A stretch of 64,000 nucleotides of DNA from an uncultured Planktomarina sp. (GTDB taxonomy: Bacteria; Pseudomonadota; Alphaproteobacteria; Rhodobacterales; Rhodobacteraceae), in NCBI GenBank assembly GCA_943788425.1, contig CALSQF010000012.1:1-64000 (forward strand), written 5' to 3'. Below are positions 8,746 through 17,090 of the stretch, in pieces (within the stretch, counting starts at the first letter, position 1; each line of letters starts with the position of its first letter). Made by a program: the position numbers and the translations under genes. The notes beneath the pieces were generated by a model, which had not been told where the DNA came from, did not search any database, and worked only from the letters and a program-made list of their open reading frames with translations.

Positions 8746-9705
8746 ATGGGACAGCATTATTTGGTCGCAGACGTGGGCGGCACCAATACCCGCGTAGCTC
8801 TGGCCAATGATGGAAAGCTGCAAACCCAAACAATTCACCGCTACCGCAACACGGACCAATCCGGCGTTGTCGAAATTTTGCAAAAATATCTTGCTGAGCA
8901 GGCCCCAGAGGCGCGGCCTGACGCCGTCTGTATTGATGTAGCCGGGCCTGTCGGCACTGACGAGGGTCAATTGACCAATCTCGATTGGACGGTCACCAGT
9001 GCTGAGCTCTGCGCTGCCACAGGCGCGACATTTGGCGCCATCCTGAACGATATGCAGGCCCAAGGCATGGCCTTGTCGCATCTACCCAGCACCGCCTTTC
9101 ACAGCATTTTGAAAGGCACAGCCCAGAGTGGCAACCGCATGGTTGTCAATATTGGCACCGGGTTCAATTCGGCGGTGGTCTTGGGCGAAGGGCCAAAACT
9201 CACCGTGCCGGGAAGTGAAACAGGTCATGTCAATTTACCCGTGCCGAGCCCTAAGATCTATGAGCTGCATCAATTCCTAACCGAACGCTTCGGGTTCGCC
9301 TCGGCCGAAGAAGTGCTCTCCGGCCGCGGGCTTGGGCATATTTACGGCTTTCTTGCCGGGCTTGATCCGCGCCAGCCCTTCCCCAGCTCCCACCATATCA
9401 TGTCTAATTTGCAAAGCGATCCACATGCGCGCAAATCGGTTGATATCATGCTGGAGGTTTTGGGCTGCGTCTGTGGCAACCTCGCCCTGACACATTTGCC
9501 CTTTGGTGGCATTTACCTTGTCGGCGGCATGGCGCAGGTCTTAGCAGACTATTATCACGACAGCGCATTTCACCGCGCCTTTGTCGCCAAAGGAAGATTT
9601 GCGGAATTTATGGACCAATTCTCCGTACATTTGGTGCAAGACGATCACGCGCCCCTTGTCGGATGCATTGCACATCTGCAACATCACGGGCATGACAAGC
9701 TCTGA
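8746..9705 (+). CDS. glk: Glucokinase (Glk family)
   Basis: The 319-residue protein has the ATP-binding motif LVADVGGTNTRVAL at residues 6-19, followed by CIDVAGPVG, the catalytic-Asp loop GAILNDMQA and the phosphate-2 motif NIGTGFNSAVV. It matches the PF02685 bacterial glucokinases rather than ROK kinases, since no CXCGXXGC zinc motif is seen. It phosphorylates glucose for the Entner-Doudoroff or glycolytic route. The ATG at 8746 has a GGAAAAAGA site; an upstream in-frame ATG at 8707 would add a non-conserved leader. The gene overlaps the next by 14 bp, implying translational coupling to a DNA glycosylase. Confidence 0.93.
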   Translation: MGQHYLVADVGGTNTRVALANDGKLQTQTIHRYRNTDQSGVVEILQKYLAEQAPEARPDAVCIDVAGPVGTDEGQLTNLDWTVTSAELCAATGATFGAILNDMQAQGMALSHLPSTAFHSILKGTAQSGNRMVVNIGTGFNSAVVLGEGPKLTVPGSETGHVNLPVPSPKIYELHQFLTERFGFASAEEVLSGRGLGHIYGFLAGLDPRQPFPSSHHIMSNLQSDPHARKSVDIMLEVLGCVCGNLALTHLPFGGIYLVGGMAQVLADYYHDSAFHRAFVAKGRFAEFMDQFSVHLVQDDHAPLVGCIAHLQHHGHDKL

Positions 9706-10885
9706 CATTCTTCCAAACGCCCAGGTCCGCCAGCACTTCTTAGACCGTCACCAGCTGCGAAAACCACCGCTCGGCACGCGGCTGGATCAGACCTTGCGTG
9801 CGCTGAATTTTGTGCAGGTCGACAGCATCAACACCCTTGCCCGGGCACATGATTTGATTCTTTGGTCGCGGCAACAAAGCTATCGCCCGCCCGCATTGCG
9901 CAAGATGGTAGATCATAGCCGAGAGGCGTTTGAAGCTTGGACTCATGATGCCTCGATCTTGCCGATTGCAGCCTTTCCCCATTGGCGCCACAAATTCATC
10001 CGCGACGCAGAGCAGGTTCAAAAGCGATGGAAAGCCTGGCACCGTGGGGATTTTTTGGCGCAGACCGAAACAGTCTTAGAACAGATCGCCCGGCATGGAC
10101 CCTTAGGATCGGGGGAAGTCGGCGCGAATGAACAGCGCGGGACCGGTGGTTGGTGGGATTGGCACCCCTCGAAAACTGCCCTCGAATATCTGTGGCGCAC
10201 GGGCCGCATCACCGTGAGCCGGCGCGAGGGGGTTCGCAAGCTCTATGATTTGACGGAAAATGTCATTCCACAAGACATACGCAACGCCCATCCCTCGCTT
10301 GATGAAAGTCGAGATTGGGCCTGCCAAGGGGCACTGCGCGCCCTGGGATTTGCCACTGCGAAAGAAGTGAGTGATTTTTATGACTTTGTGACCGTTGCCG
10401 AGGCCCGGGCCTGGATCACGCGCGGGCTTAAATCGGGCGCACTGCGCGAAATCAAGACCGAAGCCGCCAACGGCCAACTGCGCGACCGGGTAGTGTTCAC
10501 GCAAGACTGGCCCAGCCTACAAGAGCCTTTGGCCACCTCCAACCGCCTGCGCATTCTCAGCCCGTTCGATCCAGCGCTGCGCAATCGTGCACGCGCGGAA
10601 GAGATTTTTAGCTTTTCCTATCGCATCGAGGTTTTCGTTCGAGCTGCGCAACGCCAATATGGGTATTATGTCTTTCCAATATTAGAAGGCAGCGCCCTTA
10701 TTTCCCGCATAGAGATCAAGGCCAATAGAAAGAAAAATGCAATTGAAATTATAGGTTTTTGGCCTGAAGCTGATGTGAAATTCAGTCCCGCGCGCATAGA
10801 AAGGCTCATGGCAGAGCTCAAACGCATCTGCCTGCTGGCTGACTGCCGCGACATCTCTGGCCTGGAGGTTTTGCGGAGTATTTAA
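9692..10885 (+). CDS. YcaQ/AlkX-type winged-helix DNA glycosylase
   Basis: The 397-residue protein belongs to the HTH_42 (YcaQ/AlkZ) family. Residues 39-46 read NFVQVDSI, so the catalytic Q-Phi-D motif of the AlkX/YcaQ subgroup falls at Q42-V43-D44; the AlkZ subgroup would have Q-Phi-Q. A GGWWDWHPSKTALEYLWRTG segment matches the winged-helix region, and LRILSPFDPALRNR is a typical late motif. The family removes bulky N-alkyl purines and unhooks interstrand cross-links. The start ATG at 9692 lies inside glk in another frame. It is convergent with the reductive dehalogenase gene, 14 bp away. Confidence 0.9.
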   Translation: MTSSDILPNAQVRQHFLDRHQLRKPPLGTRLDQTLRALNFVQVDSINTLARAHDLILWSRQQSYRPPALRKMVDHSREAFEAWTHDASILPIAAFPHWRHKFIRDAEQVQKRWKAWHRGDFLAQTETVLEQIARHGPLGSGEVGANEQRGTGGWWDWHPSKTALEYLWRTGRITVSRREGVRKLYDLTENVIPQDIRNAHPSLDESRDWACQGALRALGFATAKEVSDFYDFVTVAEARAWITRGLKSGALREIKTEAANGQLRDRVVFTQDWPSLQEPLATSNRLRILSPFDPALRNRARAEEIFSFSYRIEVFVRAAQRQYGYYVFPILEGSALISRIEIKANRKKNAIEIIGFWPEADVKFSPARIERLMAELKRICLLADCRDISGLEVLRSI

Positions 10886-10899
10886 GGCAAAAATTTCGG

Positions 10900-13800
10900 T
10901 CAAATATCCAGCTTCAGCACCCCGCCCGCCTCGGCTGCTCGGCTTTGGCACAGGATGACAGTGGTTTCGCGCTGCGCCGCCGAGAGCACAAAGTCACGGT
11001 GCTCCACCTCACCGGATAGCACCGTGCATTTGCACACACCGCAGAGCCCGTCCGCACATTTCACATCCACCGGTATCCCTGCGGCGATCAGCGCATCACT
11101 GGCCGATTGCGTGGCAGTGACTGGAATTTTTTGCCCATTCGCCCGCTCAATCTCAAAGGGATGGTTTTCCCACTCCGGCAGCTCCGGCACGGTAAAGAAC
11201 TCAGCATGCAGCGCCGCATCCGGGTAACCAATAGAGCGGGCATGGTTTAAAATGGCGCTCATATAAGCATCTGGCCCACATACATAAATATGCGTCCCGG
11301 CTTCATAGGTCGGCACTTCTCTGGCAATATCAAGGCGCGTGCCCTGATCGGAGTAATGCCGGCTGACCCGATCGGCCCAAGCCAAACCGTCAAATGCGCC
11401 ATCAAAGGCAGCCTTTGGCTTTTGACTGGCTGAATACATCAGACGAAACCGTCCCCCTTTGCGATGAAGCTCATGGGCAAAGGCCAGCATCGGCGTCACA
11501 CCGATACCGCCGCCAAAGAGTAAGGACAGCTTGGCCGAAGGTTCCAATTCAAAATGATTGATAGGTTTGGAAACAAAAACACGCCGGCCGGGCTCAAAAA
11601 TTCGGTGCATCAATTGCGAGCCACCCCGCCCCTCGGGCTCCTGCAGCACTGCGATTTCATAACAGCTGCGATCGGCAGGATCGCCGCACATGGAATATTG
11701 CCGCAAAAATTCGGGCGCGACAACAATGTCCAAATGCGCCCCCGCCGTCCATCGGGGCAAATCCGCGCCATCCATCGCCACAAGCCTATATTTCTTAACC
11801 GCACCCGGCCAATCTTCCACCTCAGCGACAGACATTTGAATGACCGGCGCTTCGTTATCGTTTTGGTAAAGATGCAAGTGATCTCGCGCACCTGTGGCAG
11901 ATTTTTCTTGATAGACCTCTGCTGTGATCATGGCTTGATAGGCCTCAATTCCAGCTTCGCGGTCCATCAGGGCCGGATATGGGAACGGATGGGGTGCCAA
12001 GGGCGCGGGATACACCGCCAAAGTCTGGTCTTCGTACTTCAAATCCAAATCTTTTTGCAAAGATCGAGCATTGATCGGATGGGCTGTGGGGCGATATCCC
12101 CCCTCCTCGGTCAATTCCAAATCCCACCACCATTTTTTGACCGGGTTCAGCTCGCCATGACCGGCCATATCATCCATTTTTGCCAAAACTGGCGCCATCT
12201 GTGGCACGTTCATTGCCGCCCAGCGGAAAGGCGCTTCGGCAAACAACCCCTCAAGGTTCCAAGGGCAGGTTTTCATGCAGCGTCCACACATAGCGCCGCC
12301 CGGGGTGCTGATGCGATAGCTGGCACATTTTTGACTGTCAGATTTCCAAATTTCATAGCCGTTGAACATTAATTTTGGCCCAGCCGTGATTGCCCCTGAG
12401 GGACATTCACGCGCGCATTTATTGCAGCTTTGGCAAAAGCGCTGCAGGCCAAAATCTATCGGCTTGTCATGGGACAGCGGCAGGCTCGTGGTCACCACAC
12501 CCGATTTCAAACGTGGACCCAGAAAGGGGTTAAGGATCACCTCGCCGATACGGCTGACCTCCCCCAAACCAGAGAGCAAAAGCAAGGGCGGTTGCAACAC
12601 CTCACCATCCAACACCGTATGCGCCTTCGCCATATAGCCCAAGTTTCGGATATGTTGCGCAATGATGCCGCCCAAAAGGGAAAACCGCAGATAGGCCCGC
12701 ATGGATTGCGCCACGGAGATCCAATCGTCACCCGAAGCGCCTTCCATCGTTTCAAACCCTTGATCAACAATCATGCTGATGGCCTGATCATGGGGCGGCA
12801 GGATGGGCGCGCCGCGGGCGTCATGGGAATACCACGACCATTCGGGGCAGCGCGACAGGCCGGTGGCATCAATGCCCAGAAAATAACTGGCCCCTTTGAT
12901 GTTATCGGCTGCCACCTCGGGCGCAATCTGTTGCGCATGGGCGGCCGGCTCCCCGTCCTGCAAAAGCACAAAGGCACCGAGCAACCGGCGTTGCGCAGAG
13001 CTGGGCGCAGCCTTGCGCGCGTAGTGACCCGCCGTGGCGCCCTTTTGCAGCGCCGGTCCCATATCGCCAAATTGCGCGCGGGCGAACATATCCGTGCGTT
13101 TGGGCACCCGTGCCACATTCGGCTCATCAATATAGGTCGTGGGGGTCTCAACGCGCTTTAGGGTTTCAAACGGATGGGCACCCTGGGCGTATTCTCGCCG
13201 CGCATAGGGATCATGAGAGCGGCGGCTCGCGCCGCCATGGCGGCCCAAAGTCCAATCCAGCCCCATAAGGGCGGATTGGGGTTGATCAGCGGCCAAAGGC
13301 AAATCCGTTGCCAGCGCCATATCGGTGGTGACGGCAGCCAAACCAAATCTTTGACCCAACCAAGGATGGGTGATTTCATCACCCGCCACCTGCGCCAAGC
13401 CAGCCTTCACCGCCAAGCGGGCCAAGTCCACATCACAGGTGGTGGCCGAATGCGCCCGCGCACTGTACCCCAAAATTCGAATATAATTGGCCAAAACCGT
13501 GGCGGTTTCTGTCCCCAGAACGGCCGCGCGTTCGGCCTGCGCGTCTTGCACCCAATCGCAGCCGATCTCCCCACGTCTCGGATCCCGCCGATAGGCCACC
13601 AAAAAGACCAAAGCATATGTATGGTGATCCATTGGCTGGGGCTTGGCCGTCATGCTTTCTCTCAAATCCGCCATGATCATATCAATGCCAGCGGCCAAAG
13701 TCTTGGTTTGGCGGGTTTGCAGAGCATGGGACAGGCGATCAATTTGCGGATTGCGCCGCGCAGCTGCCAACCTGTCCATCTGGCCCAAAGGCGCTATGCC

Positions 13801-14100
13801 AACCATGGAGATATCATTAAAATAAGCGAAGGATTTGAGGTGACGGGAGCGCTCTTGCAGGTCCTCGGGAATTTCCGAGGGCGCTTGATTTTGCGGGCCA
13901 TCGCGCACCGCATCCATCATGGCTTGAAATTCCGCCATCGCGGGCACCAAGCTGGCACTGCCTGCGGGCCGCTGAAAGGACAGATCCGGCGATGGGGCAA
14001 GCCCATCAAGATCGGGCATATGCGCGCTACGTTTCAAAATTTCCGTAGGAAAGCGCCCCATATGCACTGGGCGATTGCGATCTGAAAACAGCTTAGCCAT
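10900..14100 (-). CDS. Self-sufficient (non-respiratory) reductive dehalogenase fused to flavin/2Fe-2S reductase
   Basis: The 1066-residue protein has, in order: a degenerate first dehalogenase-like half (about 90-280); a second, corrinoid-domain half (about 400-550); two 4Fe-4S ferredoxin motifs (C556, C559, C562, C566-P; C592, C605, C608, C612-P); a phthalate-oxygenase-reductase-type unit with RQYSMCGDP (800-808) for flavin and GGGIGVTP (863-870) for nicotinamide; and a C-terminal plant-type 2Fe-2S domain (C1015, C1020, C1023, C1051). This is the layout of catabolic reductive dehalogenases such as BhbA, which use cobalamin and NAD(P)H to remove halogen from haloaromatics. There is no Tat signal and no membrane anchor gene, so it should be cytosolic. 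It overlaps the upstream xdhC by 8 bp. The substrate is unknown. Confidence 0.93.
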   Translation of the reverse strand: MAKLFSDRNRPVHMGRFPTEILKRSAHMPDLDGLAPSPDLSFQRPAGSASLVPAMAEFQAMMDAVRDGPQNQAPSEIPEDLQERSRHLKSFAYFNDISMVGIAPLGQMDRLAAARRNPQIDRLSHALQTRQTKTLAAGIDMIMADLRESMTAKPQPMDHHTYALVFLVAYRRDPRRGEIGCDWVQDAQAERAAVLGTETATVLANYIRILGYSARAHSATTCDVDLARLAVKAGLAQVAGDEITHPWLGQRFGLAAVTTDMALATDLPLAADQPQSALMGLDWTLGRHGGASRRSHDPYARREYAQGAHPFETLKRVETPTTYIDEPNVARVPKRTDMFARAQFGDMGPALQKGATAGHYARKAAPSSAQRRLLGAFVLLQDGEPAAHAQQIAPEVAADNIKGASYFLGIDATGLSRCPEWSWYSHDARGAPILPPHDQAISMIVDQGFETMEGASGDDWISVAQSMRAYLRFSLLGGIIAQHIRNLGYMAKAHTVLDGEVLQPPLLLLSGLGEVSRIGEVILNPFLGPRLKSGVVTTSLPLSHDKPIDFGLQRFCQSCNKCARECPSGAITAGPKLMFNGYEIWKSDSQKCASYRISTPGGAMCGRCMKTCPWNLEGLFAEAPFRWAAMNVPQMAPVLAKMDDMAGHGELNPVKKWWWDLELTEEGGYRPTAHPINARSLQKDLDLKYEDQTLAVYPAPLAPHPFPYPALMDREAGIEAYQAMITAEVYQEKSATGARDHLHLYQNDNEAPVIQMSVAEVEDWPGAVKKYRLVAMDGADLPRWTAGAHLDIVVAPEFLRQYSMCGDPADRSCYEIAVLQEPEGRGGSQLMHRIFEPGRRVFVSKPINHFELEPSAKLSLLFGGGIGVTPMLAFAHELHRKGGRFRLMYSASQKPKAAFDGAFDGLAWADRVSRHYSDQGTRLDIAREVPTYEAGTHIYVCGPDAYMSAILNHARSIGYPDAALHAEFFTVPELPEWENHPFEIERANGQKIPVTATQSASDALIAAGIPVDVKCADGLCGVCKCTVLSGEVEHRDFVLSAAQRETTVILCQSRAAEAGGVLKLDI

Positions 14101-15100
14101 GGGCGCGTCCTCTAAGTTTTGCTGTCATTGCCGCCAAAATGGACAGGGCAATCTCTGCCGGTGTGCGGCTGCCGATGTCGAGCCCCACCGGCCCTTGAAT
14201 TCGGGCAAACTGCGCCGCGCTCACCCCCAGCTCCAGCATGGACTGGCGACGCTTGGCATGGGTCCGGGTGGATCCCAATGCCCCGATATAGAATGCATCG
14301 CTTGCAACCGCGTGTTGCAACGCGGGCGTGTCCATTTTGGGATCATGCGTCAGAGTCACAAACGCTGTGCGCCCATCGAGCACCAGTCTGGCCAAAGCCT
14401 CCTCTGGCCAGTCGACAATCACCTCATGCCCATCAAAACGGGCCGGGCTTGCGAAACTGTCGCGTGGATCAATGATGGTCACGAGATAGCCCGCCATCTG
14501 CGCCATTGGGGCCAAATATTGCGCAATATGCACCGCGCCAATGATCACCAAGCGCAGGGGCACGGTTTGGACATAGGTGAAGACATCCCCCGCAAGCCCG
14601 CCACCTGACTCAAAAACGGTAAGGTCGGTTTGCGCCAAAATCAATTCGCGCTGCCAGCTGGACAAGTCCAACCTCACTGCAATGGGCTGTCGGGCAGATT
14701 GCGCTTCAACAAGACGCTCCAGCATGGCCGTATCCACACCCTGACCCTGCCCCACGGGCTCGACCACCAGTTCAATCTCACCGCCACAGGCCAGCCCGAT
14801 CGCGAAAGCATCCGCATCCGCAACCCCGTAGCGCAGGCGTCGACACTGCCCCGCCTCCAATGCCTCCAGCGCCTCCAAGACCACCGCGCCTTCAACGCAG
14901 CCGCCTGAAACAGACCCGTGAAAGCTGCCATCTGCGCAAATCAACATCTGAGCGCCAACGGGCCGAGGCGCAGATCCCCATGTGGCCATAACCGTCGCCA
15001 GCGCCACAGGCTGTCCCTGCCGGTGCAGCCGCAAGGCCATTGCTGTCATCTCTTCTGCGACTGCCATTTCAACGGCCCCATTGTTTTCCAAATAGCACAT
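14093..15100 (-). CDS. XdhC/CoxI family protein
   Basis: The 335-residue protein combines an N-terminal XdhC-CoxI domain (ALATVMATWGSAPRPVG, then SGGCVEGAVV) with a C-terminal Rossmann domain (LVIIGAVHIAQYLAPMA, and FVTLTHDPKMD near the end). XdhC proteins bind molybdenum cofactor and help insert or sulfurate it in xanthine dehydrogenase-type enzymes. No molybdenum hydroxylase lies in this window. Instead the gene overlaps the reductive dehalogenase by 8 bp, so both are probably translated together. An alternative start (ATG at 15067) would drop 11 residues. Its partner here is either distant or not a molybdoenzyme; that is open. Confidence 0.88.
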   Translation of the reverse strand: MCYLENNGAVEMAVAEEMTAMALRLHRQGQPVALATVMATWGSAPRPVGAQMLICADGSFHGSVSGGCVEGAVVLEALEALEAGQCRRLRYGVADADAFAIGLACGGEIELVVEPVGQGQGVDTAMLERLVEAQSARQPIAVRLDLSSWQRELILAQTDLTVFESGGGLAGDVFTYVQTVPLRLVIIGAVHIAQYLAPMAQMAGYLVTIIDPRDSFASPARFDGHEVIVDWPEEALARLVLDGRTAFVTLTHDPKMDTPALQHAVASDAFYIGALGSTRTHAKRRQSMLELGVSAAQFARIQGPVGLDIGSRTPAEIALSILAAMTAKLRGRAHG

Positions 15101-15180
15101 AAGTTGCCAAGGCAGACTACGGGCAATCGCAGCGGCCTGTCCAGCTGCGCCTCACATCTTCTGCGGTCTTGCCCAGCGCA

Positions 15181-16071
15181 TCACTCTGCAGCTAAGCCAT
15201 TGCGGGCCAAGAGCTCAAGATAGAGCGCCGCATGATCCAGTCCTGCACCATCCATCTCGTAAACTAAGTGATCAAAACGGTCGCGGGTATTTTGCAAAGT
15301 GGGCAAGCTAAGCCCAAAATTTTCTGCCTCGGCCAAAGCATTGTTGAGGTCTTTAAGCTGCAAGGCGCAGAGGCCACCGGGGGTGAAATCCATTGTCGTC
15401 ATACGTGCACCGTGCAATTGCAAAATCGTGCTGTCAGCAAATCCGCCTTTTAAAGCCGCGCGCACAGCTGCAGGATCAGCGCCGCCTTTTTGCAGCATCA
15501 ACATCGCTTCCGCCACAGCCCCAATGGTGATTCCAACGATGGCTTGATTGGCCAATTTTGCCAATTGCCCCGCGCCAATCGGCCCAACATGCACCGGTCG
15601 CCCCATGGCGCTCAGCGCGGGCGCAACAGTCTCGAAGTTCTCTGGCGCGCCACCGGCCATAATCGCCAGACTGGCCTCCTCGGCGCCCTTGGTCCCCCCG
15701 GACACCGGCGCATCCACATAAGACACACCGAGCTGCGCCAAATCGTCAGCTGCGGCCCGGGCCTCTTCAGGTTTGATTGATCCCATCTCTACCCAGACAG
15801 TGCCAGGCCGGACGGCTTCGCGCAGCGCCGGGTCAGATTGCACCAACACCCCGGTCGGCCCATCTGACAGCATGGAGATGATGATATCTGCCTCAGCGAC
15901 CGCAGCGGCCGCATGGTCCGCCACAACAGCTCCAAAGGCGCTCAACGCCATGGCCTTCGCAGCCGTACGGTTCCAGATCCGTGTCGAAAACCCTGCTTGG
16001 CACAGGTTCCGCGCCATAGGCGCACCCATAAGCCCTGTTCCCAAGACTGCGATCTTCTGATGGTTTGACAT
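15181..16071 (-). CDS. NAD(P)-dependent beta-hydroxyacid dehydrogenase
   Basis: The 296-residue protein starts MSNHQKIAVLGTGLMGAPM, giving the dinucleotide motif near residue 10; further signatures are DAPVSGGTKGAEEASL and the catalytic lysine segment GAGQLAKLANQ. It belongs to the same family as the enzyme at 576-1445 but is clearly a different paralogue. I chose the ATG at 16071 because the Rossmann motif starts 8 residues in; the upstream open frame is not conserved in character. It heads a minus-strand group with xdhC (80 bp away) and the reductive dehalogenase, and is divergent from the SDR gene at 16309 across 237 bp. A small hydroxyacid or semialdehyde is the probable substrate. Confidence 0.88.
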   Translation of the reverse strand: MSNHQKIAVLGTGLMGAPMARNLCQAGFSTRIWNRTAAKAMALSAFGAVVADHAAAAVAEADIIISMLSDGPTGVLVQSDPALREAVRPGTVWVEMGSIKPEEARAAADDLAQLGVSYVDAPVSGGTKGAEEASLAIMAGGAPENFETVAPALSAMGRPVHVGPIGAGQLAKLANQAIVGITIGAVAEAMLMLQKGGADPAAVRAALKGGFADSTILQLHGARMTTMDFTPGGLCALQLKDLNNALAEAENFGLSLPTLQNTRDRFDHLVYEMDGAGLDHAALYLELLARNGLAAE

Positions 16072-16308
16072 AACTTGACCCTTTGTAAGCAATGCGGGCC
16101 AGCCGCCCTTGGCGCATTTGTGCGGCTGGTTTTGGCAAATTGCAACAGCATAAGTCACCTCAGAGGTTCAGGCAGCCCCCCATGCCGCCCAGCCTATGGC
16201 AACAAAGCGCCATGGCTATAAAATTACAGATTTGTTCCAAAACCTTATTGCCTAATGGCGGAGAGCCATGCACATTCACCATCTCAAAATACAAGACAGG
16301 AGGTCCAA

Positions 16309-17049
16309 ATGGGACGACTTTCAGGAAAACGCGCTTTGGTAACCGCCGCAGGACAAGGCATTGGCAGAGCCACCGCTTTGGCCATGGCCGCTGAAGGCGC
16401 CAAAGTCTTTGCCACAGACATAAATCCTGAGACTTTGGCTGAGGTGCAAAGTGCCAGCACCGGGCAAATGGAAACCTATGTGCTCGACGTGCTTGACGCG
16501 ACCTCAACCCGTGAGGGCATCGACCGCGCGCAGCCAGATATTTTGTTTAATGGCGCGGGGTTTGTGCATCACGGGACCATAAGCAATGCCACGGAAGATG
16601 AATGGGAGTTTGCATTCAACCTCAATGTCCGCTCGATGATGCGCACCATCCAAGCTGCGCTACCGGGCATGCTGGAACGTGGTGGCGGCTCGATTATCAA
16701 TATGTCCTCTGCCTGTTCCTCTATTATTGGCGCTCCCAATCGCTTTATCTACGGCACAACCAAAGCGGCCGTGATCGGCCTGACCAAATCCGTGGCCATT
16801 GATTACATCAAACAGGGGATTCGCTGTAATGCAATTTGTCCCGGCACAGTTGAAAGCCCCTCTCTACATGACCGCCTGCGGTCCACTGGAGATGAGGTGC
16901 AAGCCATGCAAGACTTTGTCGCCCGCCAACCCATGGGCCGCATTGGCACAGCCGAAGAAATAGCAGCCCTTGCAGTTTACCTAGGATCGGATGAAAGTGC
17001 CTTCACGACCGCCACAACACAGGTCATTGATGGCGGCTGGTCAAACTAA
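16309..17049 (+). CDS. Short-chain dehydrogenase, likely 2-keto-3-deoxy-sugar-acid 4-dehydrogenase
   Basis: The 246-residue classical SDR has cofactor loop AAGQGIGRA (residues 13-21), D37 in FATDINP suggesting NAD preference, NGAG at 81-84, serines at 133-134 and the catalytic Y148-GTT-K152. Overall it resembles the BDH2/LRA5-like group, including 2-keto-3-deoxy-L-rhamnonate or L-fuconate 4-dehydrogenases. The next two genes, an IlvD/Edd dehydratase and an FAH hydrolase, supply the steps before and after that reaction, which supports the call. A strong AGGAGG site precedes the ATG. The sugar (rhamnose, fucose or another) cannot be assigned from sequence. Confidence 0.85.
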   Translation: MGRLSGKRALVTAAGQGIGRATALAMAAEGAKVFATDINPETLAEVQSASTGQMETYVLDVLDATSTREGIDRAQPDILFNGAGFVHHGTISNATEDEWEFAFNLNVRSMMRTIQAALPGMLERGGGSIINMSSACSSIIGAPNRFIYGTTKAAVIGLTKSVAIDYIKQGIRCNAICPGTVESPSLHDRLRSTGDEVQAMQDFVARQPMGRIGTAEEIAALAVYLGSDESAFTTATTQVIDGGWSN

Positions 17050-17090
17050 TCACTGGCGACCAAAACTTTAACTTAACGAGGACGATCCGC

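Noticed and set aside
11554-12372. A 272-codon plus-strand open frame opposite the iron-sulfur and reductase part of the dehalogenase
   Set aside because: It is a shadow of the high-confidence gene; there is no binding site before its start.
13174-14085. A 303-codon plus-strand open frame antisense to the dehalogenase gene
   Set aside because: It lies fully opposite a protein with clear domains, its translation has no recognisable pattern, and its openness follows from the codon bias of the real gene.
15101-15180. Possible cobalamin riboswitch before the xdhC-dehalogenase genes
   Set aside because: Only 80 bp separate the genes and no B12-box-like conserved sequence is seen; a cobalamin riboswitch needs more room.
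16072-16308. Operator between the divergent dehydrogenase and SDR genes
   Set aside because: I found only short imperfect inverted repeats (TATGGC...GCCAT), too weak to call a site; the region surely holds promoters but I cannot place them.
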